64,000 nucleotides of DNA, taken from the NCBI GenBank assembly GCA_030789695.1, contig CM061134.1, positions 63,353,370-63,417,369 on the forward strand, in the 5' to 3' direction. The stretch comes from Scilla litardierei. Taxonomy: Eukaryota > Streptophyta > Magnoliopsida > Asparagales > Asparagaceae. A program made the translations under genes and the position numbers. A model generated the notes under the pieces. The model saw only the letters and a list, made by a program, of their open reading frames with translations, ran no database searches and was not told the DNA's origin. Of the stretch, positions 33,464 to 44,513 are shown piece after piece; positions within the stretch are counted from its first letter, which is position 1, and every line of letters begins with the position of its first letter.

Positions 33464-35018
33464 CTATGGTAAATCAATGATGCCTAAATCCAAACGTAGA
33501 CGTGAAAAACGATCATGCACTAAAGGTTTAGTAAAAATATCTGCAAGCTAAGAATCAGTTGGGATAAATTCGATGTGTACATTTTCTTTAGCAACATGAT
33601 CTCGAATAAAGTGATGTTTAACATCTATGTCTTTAGTACAAGAGTGGTGAACATGATTATTTGTTAAATCAATTACACTCTTACTATCGCATTGTAAAGA
33701 AACACTTTTAAGTACTAAGCCATAATCGAATAATGTTTGCGTCATCCATGATACTTGAGCACAATAACTACCTAGGGCAATATATTCTGCTTCTGTAGTG
33801 GATAACGCAACACTATTTTGTTTTCGACTTGACCATGTAACTAAAGAGTGTCCTAGCATGAAGCATGTGTCACTAGTGATTTTTCTGTCCACAAGACAAC
33901 CAGCATAATCTACATCTGAATAGCCTATCAAATCAAAATTATCAGAAGATGGGTACCATAAACAAAGTGTTTGTTTTTGCATCAGATAACGAAAAATTCT
34001 TTTGATAGCTTTCATGTGAGATCCTTTAATATTAGCTTGAAAACATGCACACAAACAAACAGAGAACATGTCATCAGGTCTTGAGGTAGTAAGATAAAGA
34101 AGCGAGCCTATCATACCTCGATATTTCTTCTGATCAATTGAAATTCCATTCTCATCCTTACCAAGCTTGGTTGAAGGACTCATGGGTGTTCCAATGGGTT
34201 TCACATTTTCCAGCCCAAAACATTTCAAGAGCTCATCACATACTTTGTTTGTGAAATGAAGATGCCTTCAACACTTTGCTTTATTTGAAATCCCAAAAAG
34301 TACTTCAATTCACCCACCAAGCTCATCTCAAAGTCATCTTGCATAACTTTTTCAAACTTTTGACATAAAAGATCATTAGTAGCACCATAAATAATATCAT
34401 CAACATAAATTTGTACTACCAAAAATCCATCATGTTCATGCAACAGGAATAGAGTCATATCAGCACTCCCTTTCTTAAATTTATTTTCCAAAATATATGT
34501 AGTAAGATGATCATACCAAGCTCAGGGAGCTTGTTTCAGACCATATAAAGCTTTTTCGAGTTTGTACACATGATTGGGAAATTCATGATTCTCAAAACCA
34601 GGAGGTTGTTCAACAAAAACATCTTCTTTTAAATATCCATTTAAAAGGCACTTTTAACATCCATTTAATTAAGTTTAAAACCTTTAAAACATGCAAAAGC
34701 TAGCAAGATTCTAATGGCTTCAAACCTAGCAATTGGTGCAAAAAGTTTCTTCAAAATCAATTCCCTCAATTTGATTATACCTTGTGCAACCAATCTAGCC
34801 TTGTTTCTGATTACATTCCCTTGCTCATCAAGTTTATTTTTAAATATCCATTTGGTTCCCACAACTGGATAGTCACTAGGCCTAGGCACAAGTTTCCATA
34901 CATTATTTCTTGCAAATTGGTTAAGTTCATCTTGCATCGCCATTACCCAACTTTCTTCATTAAGTGCATCATTAATGTTTTTAGGCTCAATTTCAGAAAT
35001 AAAATCATCATTATTGAG
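33464..35018 (-). pseudogene. Copia C1 reverse transcriptase and RNase H, N-terminally truncated
   Basis: On the minus strand it starts in the RT region (MAMQDELNQFARNNVWKLVP, GTKWIFKNKLDEQGNVIRNK). It continues with QIYVDDIIYGATNDLLCQKF (intact YVDD) and RNase H (LYLTTSRPDDMFSVCLCACF, TEAEYIALGSYC, HHFIRDHVAKENVHIEF). It ends LADIFTKPL-like near 33464. Frameshifts occur near 34225, 34500 and 34665. Gag, protease and integrase of this copy are deleted; Athila gag adjoins at about 35018. Confidence 0.82.
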
Positions 35019-36010
35019 TATGGATTGTTGGGCGGCCTTTTATTATTATTATATAAAGCATTGGCCCGTTCAATGGTTAAACCATGTGTCTGTGAAGCAT
35101 GAAACTGACAATTACTAGAAAGATGTCCATGCACCTCGCATTCTTCACATCTACCACAACTGGTAAAGCAGATGTCTTCACTTTACTCCTTATCTGCGCG
35201 ATCTATTGGCCCAAAGAATCAAACTTGCTGGAGAGAAGAGTAAGCATGTCAACATCCAGCATCCCTCCTTTCCTTGCCATCTCTCTATCATTGCCTGGTG
35301 ATAATTATTGGAAGCCATCTCTTCCAATAGTGCCTTGGCTGCCTTAGGAATATTTTTCATAATAGCACTGACTGCTACGGCGTCAATAGAGATCTTCATA
35401 TCCTATTTCAGACCATTGTAGAAGGTCTGAATAAGCAACCACTTTGGGATTCCATGATGGGGGCACTGACATTGGAGCTCCTTTGTACCGATCTCATGCT
35501 TCATATAAGGACTCATGGTCGAACTGTGAAAAAGATGTGATTTCATTGCGTAGCTTCACAGTCTTCCCAGGAGGGAAGAATTTCTTGAGGAAGGCTTTGG
35601 AAAGAGCATCACATGTGGTGAAGGCGTTTGGGTCATTGCTCTTAAGACATTCCTTGGCCGTATCATGCATAGAGAATGGGAAAAGCCTCAGTCTGATGGC
35701 GTCTTCAGTAACGCCATTGATCTTCACTGTGTCTCACTTCTATAAGAACGTATTCAAGTGTTCATTAGGGCTCTCTGAGTGCGACCCGCTGAACTGGTCA
35801 TGCTGGATAAATAGAATCAGTCCGGTCTTCAATTCAATGTTTGCTACCTGAACTGACGGACGTGCAATGTTAGAAGTAGGACTATTGTATGGCATGACGA
35901 AGTCCGTAAGGGACTTCTTGGCTTCTCATTCTTCCGCCATTTTATCTTGTTACGGCCTCATGTGCCTCTCAATGTTTAATCTTCGCATGATAGCCTTGAT
36001 CTCTGGGGTC
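35019..36010 (-). pseudogene. Athila A1: N-terminal and middle gag
   Basis: On the minus strand the gag reads VQVANIELKTGLI, DAIRLRLFPFSMHDTAKECL, FLKKFFPPGKTVKLRNEITS, HESLYEA and LLEEMASNNYHQ. A zinc-knuckle-like segment (HGHLSSNCQ) and NNNKRPPNNPYS follow near 35100-35019. Several stops break the frame (for example near 35490 and 35730). The protein continues at 6953 across the Copia array. Confidence 0.82.
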
Positions 36011-36172
36011 AAAAGGTGCTAAGTCCTCCAAACTACAAGTTCACCTGCTCATACAAAAAGAGAAAACACTGGGAGAAAACCGTCAGTAGAATAATAGTAA
36101 TAGTGAAAGAAAAAAGAAAAGAGGAAAAGTGTAGTCTAATAAATCCAAAACTGAGCAAATATCAATCTGTTG

Positions 36173-36192
36173 CCTCCCTGGCAACAATGCCA
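36173..36192 (-). other. Primer-binding site of Athila A1 (mutated)
   Basis: On the minus strand it reads TGGCATTGTTGCCAGGGAGG, a diverged form of the TGGCGCCGTTGCC site seen at 51934-51953. It lies just inside the presumed LTR end. Confidence 0.75.
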
Positions 36193-36198
36193 AAAACT

Positions 36199-37090
36199 TA
36201 TTTGTGAAGTTATAATACCGCAAGTATACATAGTAGTAGTAGCTTACAGGTCGATCATATGGAGGTAGTGGTTTGAGTATGATCAATTTCGGACTTTGAT
36301 TAGCTACACGAATATTATCGAGCGAGAGAATTATACTATGAATATCATGAATGAGAAAATGATAGGGCTAATTATCCCTGCTATTGTAAATTAATTATAG
36401 GAATGATCTAACTTCTCAATTTATTGAATTAATGCCTTCAGTGAGAACTAATTTCCAATCATCATTCTCGTCATTTCTCGTGGAAGAACTCGGATCAAAG
36501 TATGGATCTCTAAACTAGGGCTCCGATGTCTCGTCGATAATCCTAATTGAGTTGCTCTAATTAATCCGGTTCCAACGTCTCGTCATAACCCTATTAATTA
36601 GAAAATTAATCTATCATTGAGATGCATCAAACCAAAACCCTTCTCGTTGGTGATTTGGGTTATATAGCAAATCAATATGTAAATTAATGATAGGCGCATC
36701 CAAGACTAAACCCTAGCAATAATTCAATAAACCAATAGTTGGGGTGATCAATCCATACGATTAATCTACAATTTGGTTCAACCACACCCTAAGCAAGGGA
36801 ATTACTCATAAGCCATAAAAGAATCAATCAAACAATTCATAATAAAGAGCCTAAGAAATTAAAGAGGAAGAGTCAAAAGAATAGTTACTAATCGAAGAAC
36901 AAAGATCCAAACTTTAGCACAACAACGCAATAAAAAGAGTCTCCAAAGCTCTAAGAGTAGCCACCCAAATTACAGAGAAACCCCTAAGGAAAAACGTCTT
37001 CAAACTAATTACAAGATGTGGGTTAAATACACCTTCAAAAACCCCTAAGCAAATCGGGTTTAAAAACTGTAGAATTCAGGCACACGCTGC
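36199..37090 (-). repeat. Athila A1: 5' LTR remnant
   Basis: This sequence lies outside the primer-binding site. It starts ttatttgtgaag, with ataccgcaagtatac just inside, typical of Athila LTR 3' ends (minus strand). No gene is seen. Only about 890 bp remain before sequence of another LTR type begins near 37091, so it is probably truncated. The right boundary is approximate. Confidence 0.5.
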
Positions 37091-37742
37091 TGAGAGATGT
37101 ATGCCCTCGAGGCAATTTATCTATATAAACATCTTGTTCATGAATGAAAGTATGCTTTCTGGTATCAATTGTCTGAGTAATTTTCTATTGATATGTTGCT
37201 TAGATAATTTCCTTAGACTCATAGTAAGGTCTTACATGTTTTGAGATAGAGATCGCGATTATGAGAAATGTCGGACCAATAAGAAGCTTGAGTTTTAAAG
37301 TGTTCATGGTCATAGATGCATCGAAATAGGGATATCGGTACATCAGACAAACCATTGTGTCTTTGTCTTGATGATCTCATAATCATGCAACTTAGTGAAG
37401 TCAGAGACAAGACACAAGTGCTTATTAGAGAATGAGTCCACTGAATGACCCAATAAAGAGTTATCAAATGGTCAAACATTAACTAACCGTCTTTAATAAC
37501 TCTCTAGTGATGATAGGCAAGTTGGTCCTTAGGACTTGAGATCATTGTACGAACATGTATGTTAACAGTTAAGACGAAGGGACTAAAACAGCGGTATTCA
37601 TCACGGACATAGTCAAAGTGATCCCGACAACACTTTTGTCGACAAGTCAATCACGTAATTATAATACCGAAACAGGGACGACACCTGCTGCTCGTGGTTA
37701 CTGTTGTCTAGGGATCTCCACTATAGCATCTAGGAAGGGTAT
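37091..37742. repeat. Copia-like LTR fragment
   Basis: It begins atgtatgccctcgaggcaat, which I associate with a widespread plant LTR family (from memory). The 37500-37700 part resembles 54099-54230 (both contain cgaaacagggacg or tgaaacagggacg with ctcgtggt shortly after) and 55800-55880 (ctagttggtcctta). The host sequence continues past the solo LTR at 37743. No gene is seen. Confidence 0.5.
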
Positions 37743-39702
37743 TGACGCCCCCCGCGTTTGCGCGCGTCAGGTGTGTGCAATATATGATTGGGGCGTGAGA
37801 TTTAAATATTTATAACCACAAGCGCACTGTGTTGTAGTGTGGCTTGGGGGGTCAAACTCATGGAGGCGTGGTTGTGCTTGTGTCAAGAAGGATCGGATTC
37901 ACCTCATGGGTGAGCTAGCCGAATCGGATGATGGGTTGTCACGGAAAATGGAATGCGAGGGATAAACAATATAAAGGGAAACCCGGGACTTCGGTTTCCA
38001 CCCTATCATGTGATTCTCACCAATACGGCCTACGGGTAGGATAACGATCGGAATTAGGGTCTAATGTTGAGACATTGCCTCTAAGAGTGGTACCCGCATC
38101 CCATTGGCCCGATATTCCGGTCGGTGCCCAGGATGATACGCCGGACTTCCCGGGTTCGGTCAGTGGGCATTCCCATGTCCATTAACCCTGACTGACTCCG
38201 GGAGCACTAAGCTCGCAACGATAACTCCCAACATCTCGTCCTGTCGAAAAGGAGTCGACGAGTCTATGCCAATGCCAAGATAAAGTCGATATGGCAAACC
38301 GTCATGTGAAGACCGAGCAGACATAGTGGTCGTGCACGCGAGGCAGAAGGAATGCCATCCAGCGTTCACTGTTGGAGAAAAAGCAAAGAGTTTAGATCGA
38401 ATACGGGATCCCCTCCAAAGAGAGTCTGAAAAGTCAGATAAATAGTTGAAAGAAAGCTCGCGTCTTCGGCCAACTTCACCTGCCAAAAGGAGTAAGCAAA
38501 GAGAGTCCCATCACTGTAAATTAAATGCAGAAAGAAGTGAAAACAAAAAAGAAAGAAGTCTCCATAAATGCCAGATAGATCAAAGGGAACTGTACGTCAA
38601 GCCGTGTAACGGAATAGAAAGAGCATGCTAGGATTTGACGTCTACGCTAAGGGCGTGAGCTACGGCTAGGGAGTCAACCGCCAAGTTTATTCCCCCTTGG
38701 CCCAACGGCTAAAGGCGGTCTTTTTCCCACCGATGACAATAAAACACCTCGCGTAACTGGTAGATTCCTAATCCCTATCGATTTCCTAGTCCTATGGACG
38801 CATCGGGGAGAACCCACGAAGGGGTTTCCACCAAAATCCCAGATTTGGGAACTACTCACACATATTTACTAAAAAGCGATCTAAATCAAAATCGACCGTT
38901 AAAAACATGATCAAGCGATTGAAAAGCAGTAAGAGCAATGCTAATAACACTATATTAAAGTTTGGTAAAGATCGGAAAACTTACAAATTCTGAAAAATTA
39001 CAGCCATCAAGAGAGAGAAAAAACAGCAAAAAATAACAACTCTCGTTTCTGGAAAACCTAGGGGTCCTATATATAGAATATGATATCACCCGATCGGTTG
39101 AAAAGTCAACCGATCGGGTGACCTGTTTCGTTTCTTCGGTAGCTCAGCACGGGACTTCACCCGGTCATATGACACGGTCGTTTGAGAGTTGAAGCTGATC
39201 GGTTGGATCTTCGTGCCGTCGGGTGAACCGGTCGGTTGAGCTCTCCGTGTCTCGGCTTCGGAGAACTGGCTATAGATGAACCGATCGGGTGAAGGTCACC
39301 CGATCGGTTGGCATTCAGCATCAAATTCCAGAGAGTTGGGATGTTTTGAACCGGTCTCTGAACCGACCGGTTGACTTTTCGCCCGCTCCAGCTTGTGTCC
39401 GGGTGGTGCACGCGTGCATCACCCGATCGGTTGGAAGTGACCAACCGGTCGGGTGAGGGGCTGAAAGATGCTATCTTCGTCGTTTGACCCCCTGGATCAC
39501 GCGTGACTCCTCCCGTTGCTCCGGGGACTCACGATATCTTCGTTATATGTCCCCTACGCCGGTAAACTCCTGCAAAACACAAAAAACACGGAAAAGTGAA
39601 AGAAAACAAGAAAACACGAGAAAAAGAATACAAGACGGCGGAAAACAGCGGAAAAACACAAAAGAAGACGTGCGTGGATATATGAAATATAAACGCACGT
39701 CA
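37743..39702 (-). mobile_element. Solo LTR, Athila-like (1,960 bp)
   Basis: On the minus strand it starts TGACGTGCGTTT and ends GGGGGGCGTCA. It is flanked by a perfect 5-bp duplication, ggtat (37738-37742 and 39703-39707). Near its 3' end, CACAGTGCGCTTGTGG matches the usual Athila/Tat LTR tail. A TATATATAGG promoter-like sequence lies on the minus strand at about 39067-39077, just downstream of a box array. There is no internal region and no gene. Confidence 0.88.
39080..39465 (-). repeat. Array of accgatcggttga boxes in solo LTR U3
   Basis: About 12 near-palindromic boxes of the form cacccgatcggttg, caaccgatcgggtg or aaccggtcggttga, in both orientations and irregularly spaced, lie 240-620 bases from the LTR 5' end. 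The TATA-like sequence follows immediately. The short minus-strand ORF here encodes NRSG repeats and is not a gene. Confidence 0.8.
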
Positions 39703-39707
39703 GGTAT

Positions 39708-40566
39708 GTTAAGGCTTACTCCCCTCAAATATTCAAGGACTTAGCGAGCCTCTTCTCAATTTTGGTTCTTGACAATCGTTGTGGAAATGGCACCGGGGGC
39801 ATATAGATGCGCTCCTCGTTGGGCTTCTTCACTTCAGAATTTCCGCCTCCTTGTGGCTCCTTTGGGCTCTCCTCCTCAATCGCCGACTTCTTGTCATCCA
39901 AGATTTCTTCCACGGGCTCCTTAGTTTGGACCATGACAGGAGTAGTATCCTTCCCGCCCCTAGTTGTGACCGCCACTACCGCATTTATGTGGCCGGTATT
40001 ATTTCGTGGATTGGGCTCCGGTTGAGCCAGCAATTGTTGGGTGTTTTTGTTAAGCAACGTGAGTTGCTCCGCTAGTTGAGCCACTACGGTATTCAGAGAG
40101 TCTTGTTGCGCAATCAACCGAGTGTTTATCTTCTTTTGCTCCACCATGAACTCCTCCACCCTAGCTTCATGATCCGATCTTTGGTGTGCTTGAGGTAGGT
40201 TAGGAGCTCTCCAACCTTGATTATAACCGGTCGGCCTATACGGTCCCGCTTGTTGCCTAGGCGGGTAATTTTGTTGCGGTGGCCCCCTTGGTTGGAATTG
40301 ATGTTGTGGAGGTGGAGGCCTAGCTTGAGGTTGTTGCGGCGGTGGTGGGTTTAGGGCTCCTTAATTATTTGCATACGAAAATCCCGGATGGTTCCTTGCG
40401 CCCGGGTTGGCCCAATAGCCGGAGTTCCCCGCAACATATTGCACTTGCTCCAATGCTCCCTCTCCTTGCTCTCTTCCTACGAACATGACTTGAGATGAAT
40501 CTTGCCAATCACTCATATTGCTTACCGGCGTAGATGTAGAGGGAGCTCCATGTGGCTCGGTGATAT
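39708..40566 (-). pseudogene. Athila A2: C-terminal gag
   Basis: On the minus strand it continues gag from 50908: ITEPHGAPSTSTPVSNMSDW, then a Pro/Gln-rich region, a coiled coil (NTRLIAQQDSLNTVVAQLAE), a VVAVTTRGGK linker and the MPPVPFPQRL motif typical of the Athila gag-protease boundary. One TAA near 40361 interrupts it. It breaks off at the solo LTR border, so protease and the rest of pol are absent. Confidence 0.8.
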
Positions 40567-42034
40567 TGTAACGGTCGCTTTCCGACCTTATGAGATTTTC
40601 TGCGTGCACGTGCTTTATCGTGCACGTATTTTATTTGGCTATTTCTGGATTCCAAATTGTGCGATGTGATATGCCGTTGTGACCATTTAGGAGTAAAAAA
40701 TTTTATAGTAATTTTTGGGAACGTCATTTCACGGCTCGTTTTCACCATATTTAACCCAAAACCCTCTAGTTAAATATCAAACCCTAATATTATTAAAACC
40801 CAACCCTTCTCTATCACGTGAAGCAAGACCTAGGGCTAATTAATATATTTTTCAGCCTCCATTAGTTTTTCAAAAAGCCCTCAGGCCTTTTCCCCTCACC
40901 CTCGCGTTCACCCCCTCTCACTCCGGCCGCCGCTCCTCCGACCGACACCCGCCCGCGACCGTCGTGATCTTTCACCGCAGACCGCCTGAGGCCTCGAACG
41001 GTGCCGCCCGACGCCGACGACTGCCGCAACACGAGTCGCAGGCGCCCCCGACGCCGCCTACGACCCCCGTCGCCGCTGCAGCCCGTACGACGTCGCTCGA
41101 CCCCGGAGGATCGCCGCCATCGTGTCCCCCTCTCGTACGCCGCATGCAGCACCGTTCCCCGTGCCGCCGTGCCGCAGCTGCAGCCCGCACGACTGCCTGA
41201 AACCGCCGACGAAGCCCCCGAGCCGCTGTGTCACCGTTTCCGATGCCGGCCACGCCTGCAGTCGCCGCCGGAGTCTCGTACGATCGTTGTCGACCTCCCC
41301 CGAGGTCGGAGACACCCCCGTGGCCTCCTCCTAGGCCGGACTGCCCACGGCCGTGACACGGCGACGTTGTATCGCCGTTTCTGCTGCCGTTGCTCGCTGT
41401 TTCAGCATCGATCATGCCGTTGACGCTGTTTCACCTCTACTCGTTGCTCACACACTTTGTCCGCTGCCCGGACAAGTCTCGCTACGCTACCCGTAGCCGA
41501 GACGCCGTAGACGACACAGATCTTCTACTGTGCAGACGCTACGCTCATCCTACATCGAACTTCGGAGAGGTTGGTTCCCGAAATTCGTAGCACAACCCAC
41601 CCGTAGCAAAACTGAAAACCTAACTAAAAATCGGACAACTGCAACTAAATTTATTTTCTGCTCCCTTAAAACATTGTGAAACGGTAGATCGACGATCGGA
41701 CTTTTGGACTGTGCACATAGGATAGAATCGTCGGATAGGCTAAACGGACAACTTGACTTGTGACTGTTAGGCTAGCCACGATAACCTAGAAATAAACCCT
41801 AAATAGGTTTTACTGAAATCGCGACCTGACACCGTCGCCGTGACCTGTTTCAGACGGACTACCGCGGACGCGACGACTGGACGAGACGCCCCGGATGGAT
41901 GACACACTCGCCACCGCAGGCAAGTGTATCCCACTTGCACTTTTGGCCGTGCTTAGGCCTTAGTTGGTTAGAATTGATAATTGTGAACAAATAGAACCGG
42001 ACGTGAAATGATAGCGTCCGGGACGACCCCTGAT

Positions 42035-42063
42035 GGCTCAGACTTGACGACGAAGTCTGAGCC
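42035..42063 (+). repeat. Perfect hairpin in the LTR
   Basis: Stem ggctcagactt pairs with aagtctgagcc (11 bp), with loop gacgacg. The corresponding stretch in the 3' LTR, near 49786-49813, keeps at least 10 of the pairs. Confidence 0.75.
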
Positions 42064-42165
42064 TGACAACAACAACTTTTGACATCGTAGGGTTATCATG
42101 TGTGTGCGTGTGTGTGGACACCCTAGAATAACCTTTCCCGTCTTGTCACGTCCCGTCCCGTCTTG

Positions 42166-42343
42166 CACAGCCTGCGGGCAATAGGGCACTCTCCAAGCTA
42201 GAGAGAGTGATCCCTTGTACTGATTCACAGCCTGCGGGCAATAGGGCACTCTCCAAGCTAGAGTGAGTGATCCCTTGTACTGATACACAGCCCAGAGGGC
42301 AATAGGGCACTCGCCAAGCTAGAGCGAGTGATCCCTTGTACTG
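42166..42343 (+). repeat. Three tandem 60-bp repeats, each with a hairpin
   Basis: Each unit starts cacagcc, has a gggcact...agtg hairpin with the invariant 9-base loop caagctaga, and ends cccttgtactg. Stems are cactctc/gagagtg (42187-42209), cactctc/gtgagtg (42247-42269, one mismatch) and cactcgc/gcgagtg (42308-42330). The 3' LTR copies at about 49917-50093 have cactctc/gagagtg, cactcac/gtgagtg and cactcgc/gcgagtg, so the sixth pair is T-A, A-T or G-C. Confidence 0.85.
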
Positions 42344-43157
42344 TTTGTCTTGTCTTGTCTTCCTTGGGGTTTGGGGTTGGGTTGAGCGTGCGCACGGTAA
42401 GAGGGTCTGATCCCCCTCGAACCATAAAGCGTGAACCCTTTCGTGTCTCACTTGTCTTGTCTCGTCTTGTCCCGTCACGTCCCAACTTGTCTTGACACAT
42501 GTAGGCTAGTCCCGTAGTTGGTAGCACACGCTACGACTACTACTTGTTACGCTTTACTTTCCTGCTGCGTTACTTCTTTTGTTACTCAGTTATAATCCCA
42601 GCATGCTAATCAACCAGTAAATCATTGTTTAAAAGTTTGTACACTTGTAGTTTGGTCTAACCCTTTTTGTAGACCTTACCTGACGTACAGTTCCTTCTTT
42701 TGGTGTTGTACGTCAGGTGTTGAGCCAGAGTACGTCGACGAGGCGGACTTGCCAGCTGACGTGGAGCCGGAGGACGTTGATCCGGAGTACGATCCAGAGG
42801 AGGACCAGAGTTAGAGGCCTCTTGTTGCTGTTTCGGAGTTTACCATTTCATATTAGTGGGAGCGTAGCACCTCTTTGTTTTTCCTACCTAGGTTGGGTGC
42901 TTGCACCAGTAGTTTCTCTTTCTTGCAGTTGTAGCCGTTTCCGGCGTTTTAGACTTTCCGTACTCTGGGTGTTATATTTGGAATAAAATGAAATGATATC
43001 TCTTTTCAGTACTTTTGTTGTTCCGTACTAATATGCAGGGACCTGTTACTTCGTTTTGGAATACCACAGACGCTTATTGGGTCTGGGCTCTCAGCCCCGG
43101 CCTAAGCGGGCCTTTGTCACGCTTCGCCTCCGTACTTTTGGGAAGCGGGGCATGACA

Positions 43158-43281
43158 GGTTTTAGTGGTGGCCCATGCAGGTCCCACCTTTTTGCGAATA
43201 CGGAACAATCGAAGTATTGAACTTCATTTTATTATCATCCAGTAATTGTACGAGTCTAATTTATGTCTTTCTGTCAATAGG
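43158..43281 (+). other. Leader and presumed primer-binding region of the chromovirus
   Basis: The LTR is followed by ggttttagtggtggcccatgcagg. The other chromovirus at 59180 has ggttttggtggcggcccatgcagg, so this stretch is conserved. It does not match the common tRNA-iMet site, and the primer is unassigned. Confidence 0.55.
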
Positions 43282-44404
43282 ATGGCAGGACGACGTACTA
43301 CCCGATCGGGGAGCTCAGGAGATGGAATTCAGGAAGACCAGGGCGGAGAGTTCCGTCAGTTTCTGGGTGTGATGAGGGAGATGCTGGAGGTGCAGCATCA
43401 GTTGGTTCAACAGTCCCAGTGTGCTGCCCAGGCTGTTCCAGTTGCACCACCACCACCTCCGCCTGCCCCACGAGCTGCTCCAGGAGTGAAGCAGTTCAAT
43501 GAGCTCCAGCCGAGGACATTTTCGGGGAAGGAAGGACCCCTAGCTGCTGACGAGTGGATCCAGAGCACGGAGGAGAAGTTAGTTGCTGCGAAGATTCCTG
43601 ACGATACCCGAGTGGAGATAGCGAAGATGCAGCTGATGGAGAATGCTAGGAACTGGTGGCGCATTGAGGAGAGGCGTCTGGAGAAGCCAGTGGAGTGGAA
43701 GACCTTCAGGTCTATGTTCAAGGACACGTATTTCACCAAGTCTACTAGGAGGGAGCTGTTGAGCAAGTTTATAGATCTGAAGCAGGGGAGCATGACTGTT
43801 GAGGAGTATGAGGCAGAGTTTGAGATGCTGAGTCGTTTTGCTCCGCATATGGTGAGGAAGGAGGAGAAGCGAGCTGATCACTTCCGACAGGGACTGCACC
43901 CGAAGATCCATGCTTCTATGTCTTCGGCAGGTTTCACGACTATGAGGGAGGTGCTAGATGCTGCGAAGAATCATGAGATCATAGCTCGTCTGCCAGACCC
44001 TTCAGCTGATAGAGGGAAGCGTCCGATGGAGCAGTACCGGCCACCTGCTAGGCCGACGATGAGGCCCGTTCAGACAGTACCATTCAAGAGGCCAGGAGCA
44101 CCAGTTCAGATTCAGGGCAAGGGCCCGTGCCGCTTCTGCGGAAAGCCTGGACATGTTCAGGCCAACTGCAGGAAGAAGATGGGACTATGCTTAGTTTGTG
44201 GAGATGCCTCACATGCTGCGAAGGATTGTCCGAGGGCCTGTAATGCTATTGTTGGAGCGCCCGCTCCAGTTCAGAGAGGACCTGCTGTACGTGGACCACC
44301 CTTGGTGCCACAGAAGCAGATGTTCCAGCGAGCAGCGCAGCCCCAGAGGCCGACGTACACCATGATAGCTGTTGAGACTGAGGAGTTGGATGGAGTTATT
44401 GCAG
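43282..44404 (+). CDS. Chromovirus gag
   Basis: It starts MAGRRTTRSG at the ATG at 43282; the other chromovirus also starts MAGR. The capsid region has RTFSGKEGPLAADEWIQSTE and ARNWWRIEERRLEKPVEWKT, then FRQGLHPKIH. Two CCHC zinc knuckles follow: CRFCGKPGHVQANC and CLVCGDASHAAKDC. The frame is intact over 374 codons and would stop ten bases past the proposed splice donor. With the intron at 44405-44513 removed it runs straight into protease. Confidence 0.9.
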
Positions 44405-44513
44405 GTAACTCTTGATGCTAGTCTCTCTTTTCATAGTTAGATCTTATTGTAGTATTGTTTGTTGACTTGTTTGTTAGGGTATCTTGGTTTGACCGTAGTT
44501 TTTTATATCTTAG
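44405..44513 (+). other. Candidate intron between gag and protease (109 bp)
   Basis: It starts gtaactcttg, is T-rich, and ends ttatatcttag. It contains an in-frame stop for gag. Removal joins GVIA to [19 protein letters not shown], which fits the usual gag-protease continuity. 109 is not a multiple of three, so the interval also accounts for the frame difference. Confidence 0.6.

Larger units (their letters stand above)
6954..35018 (-). mobile_element. SIRE-like Copia tandem: truncated copy C1, shared LTR, copy C2, LTR
   Basis: On the minus strand the order is C1 RT-RNase H (35018-33464), C1 3' UTR, LTR (31005-32293), primer-binding site, C2 gag-pol (30965-26777, resuming 11588-11031), C2 3' UTR, LTR (6954-10347). 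The middle LTR is both the 3' LTR of C1 and the 5' LTR of C2, so this is a tandem from recombination. The right end is truncated inside C1's RT, and the join to Athila gag lies near 35018. The flank left of 6954 is atact. C2 is itself split by a chromovirus solo LTR and later insertions. Confidence 0.8.
40567..43157 (+). repeat. 5' LTR of the chromovirus
   Basis: This 2,591-bp LTR contains a GC-rich low-complexity region (40900-41420), a perfect 11-bp hairpin (42035-42063), a triple hairpin repeat (42166-42343), cttgtc repeats, and an inverted pair cctgacgtac/gtacgtcagg near 42680-42717. The GC-rich ORFs on both strands are low-complexity and I do not call them genes. Confidence 0.9.

Noticed and set aside
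40862..41423. Overlapping GC-rich ORFs on both strands (up to 147 codons), repeated at 48612-49165
   Set aside because: They lie inside the chromovirus LTRs, are low-complexity Arg/Ala/Pro peptides open in several frames at once, and differ between the two LTR copies without sign of protein conservation.
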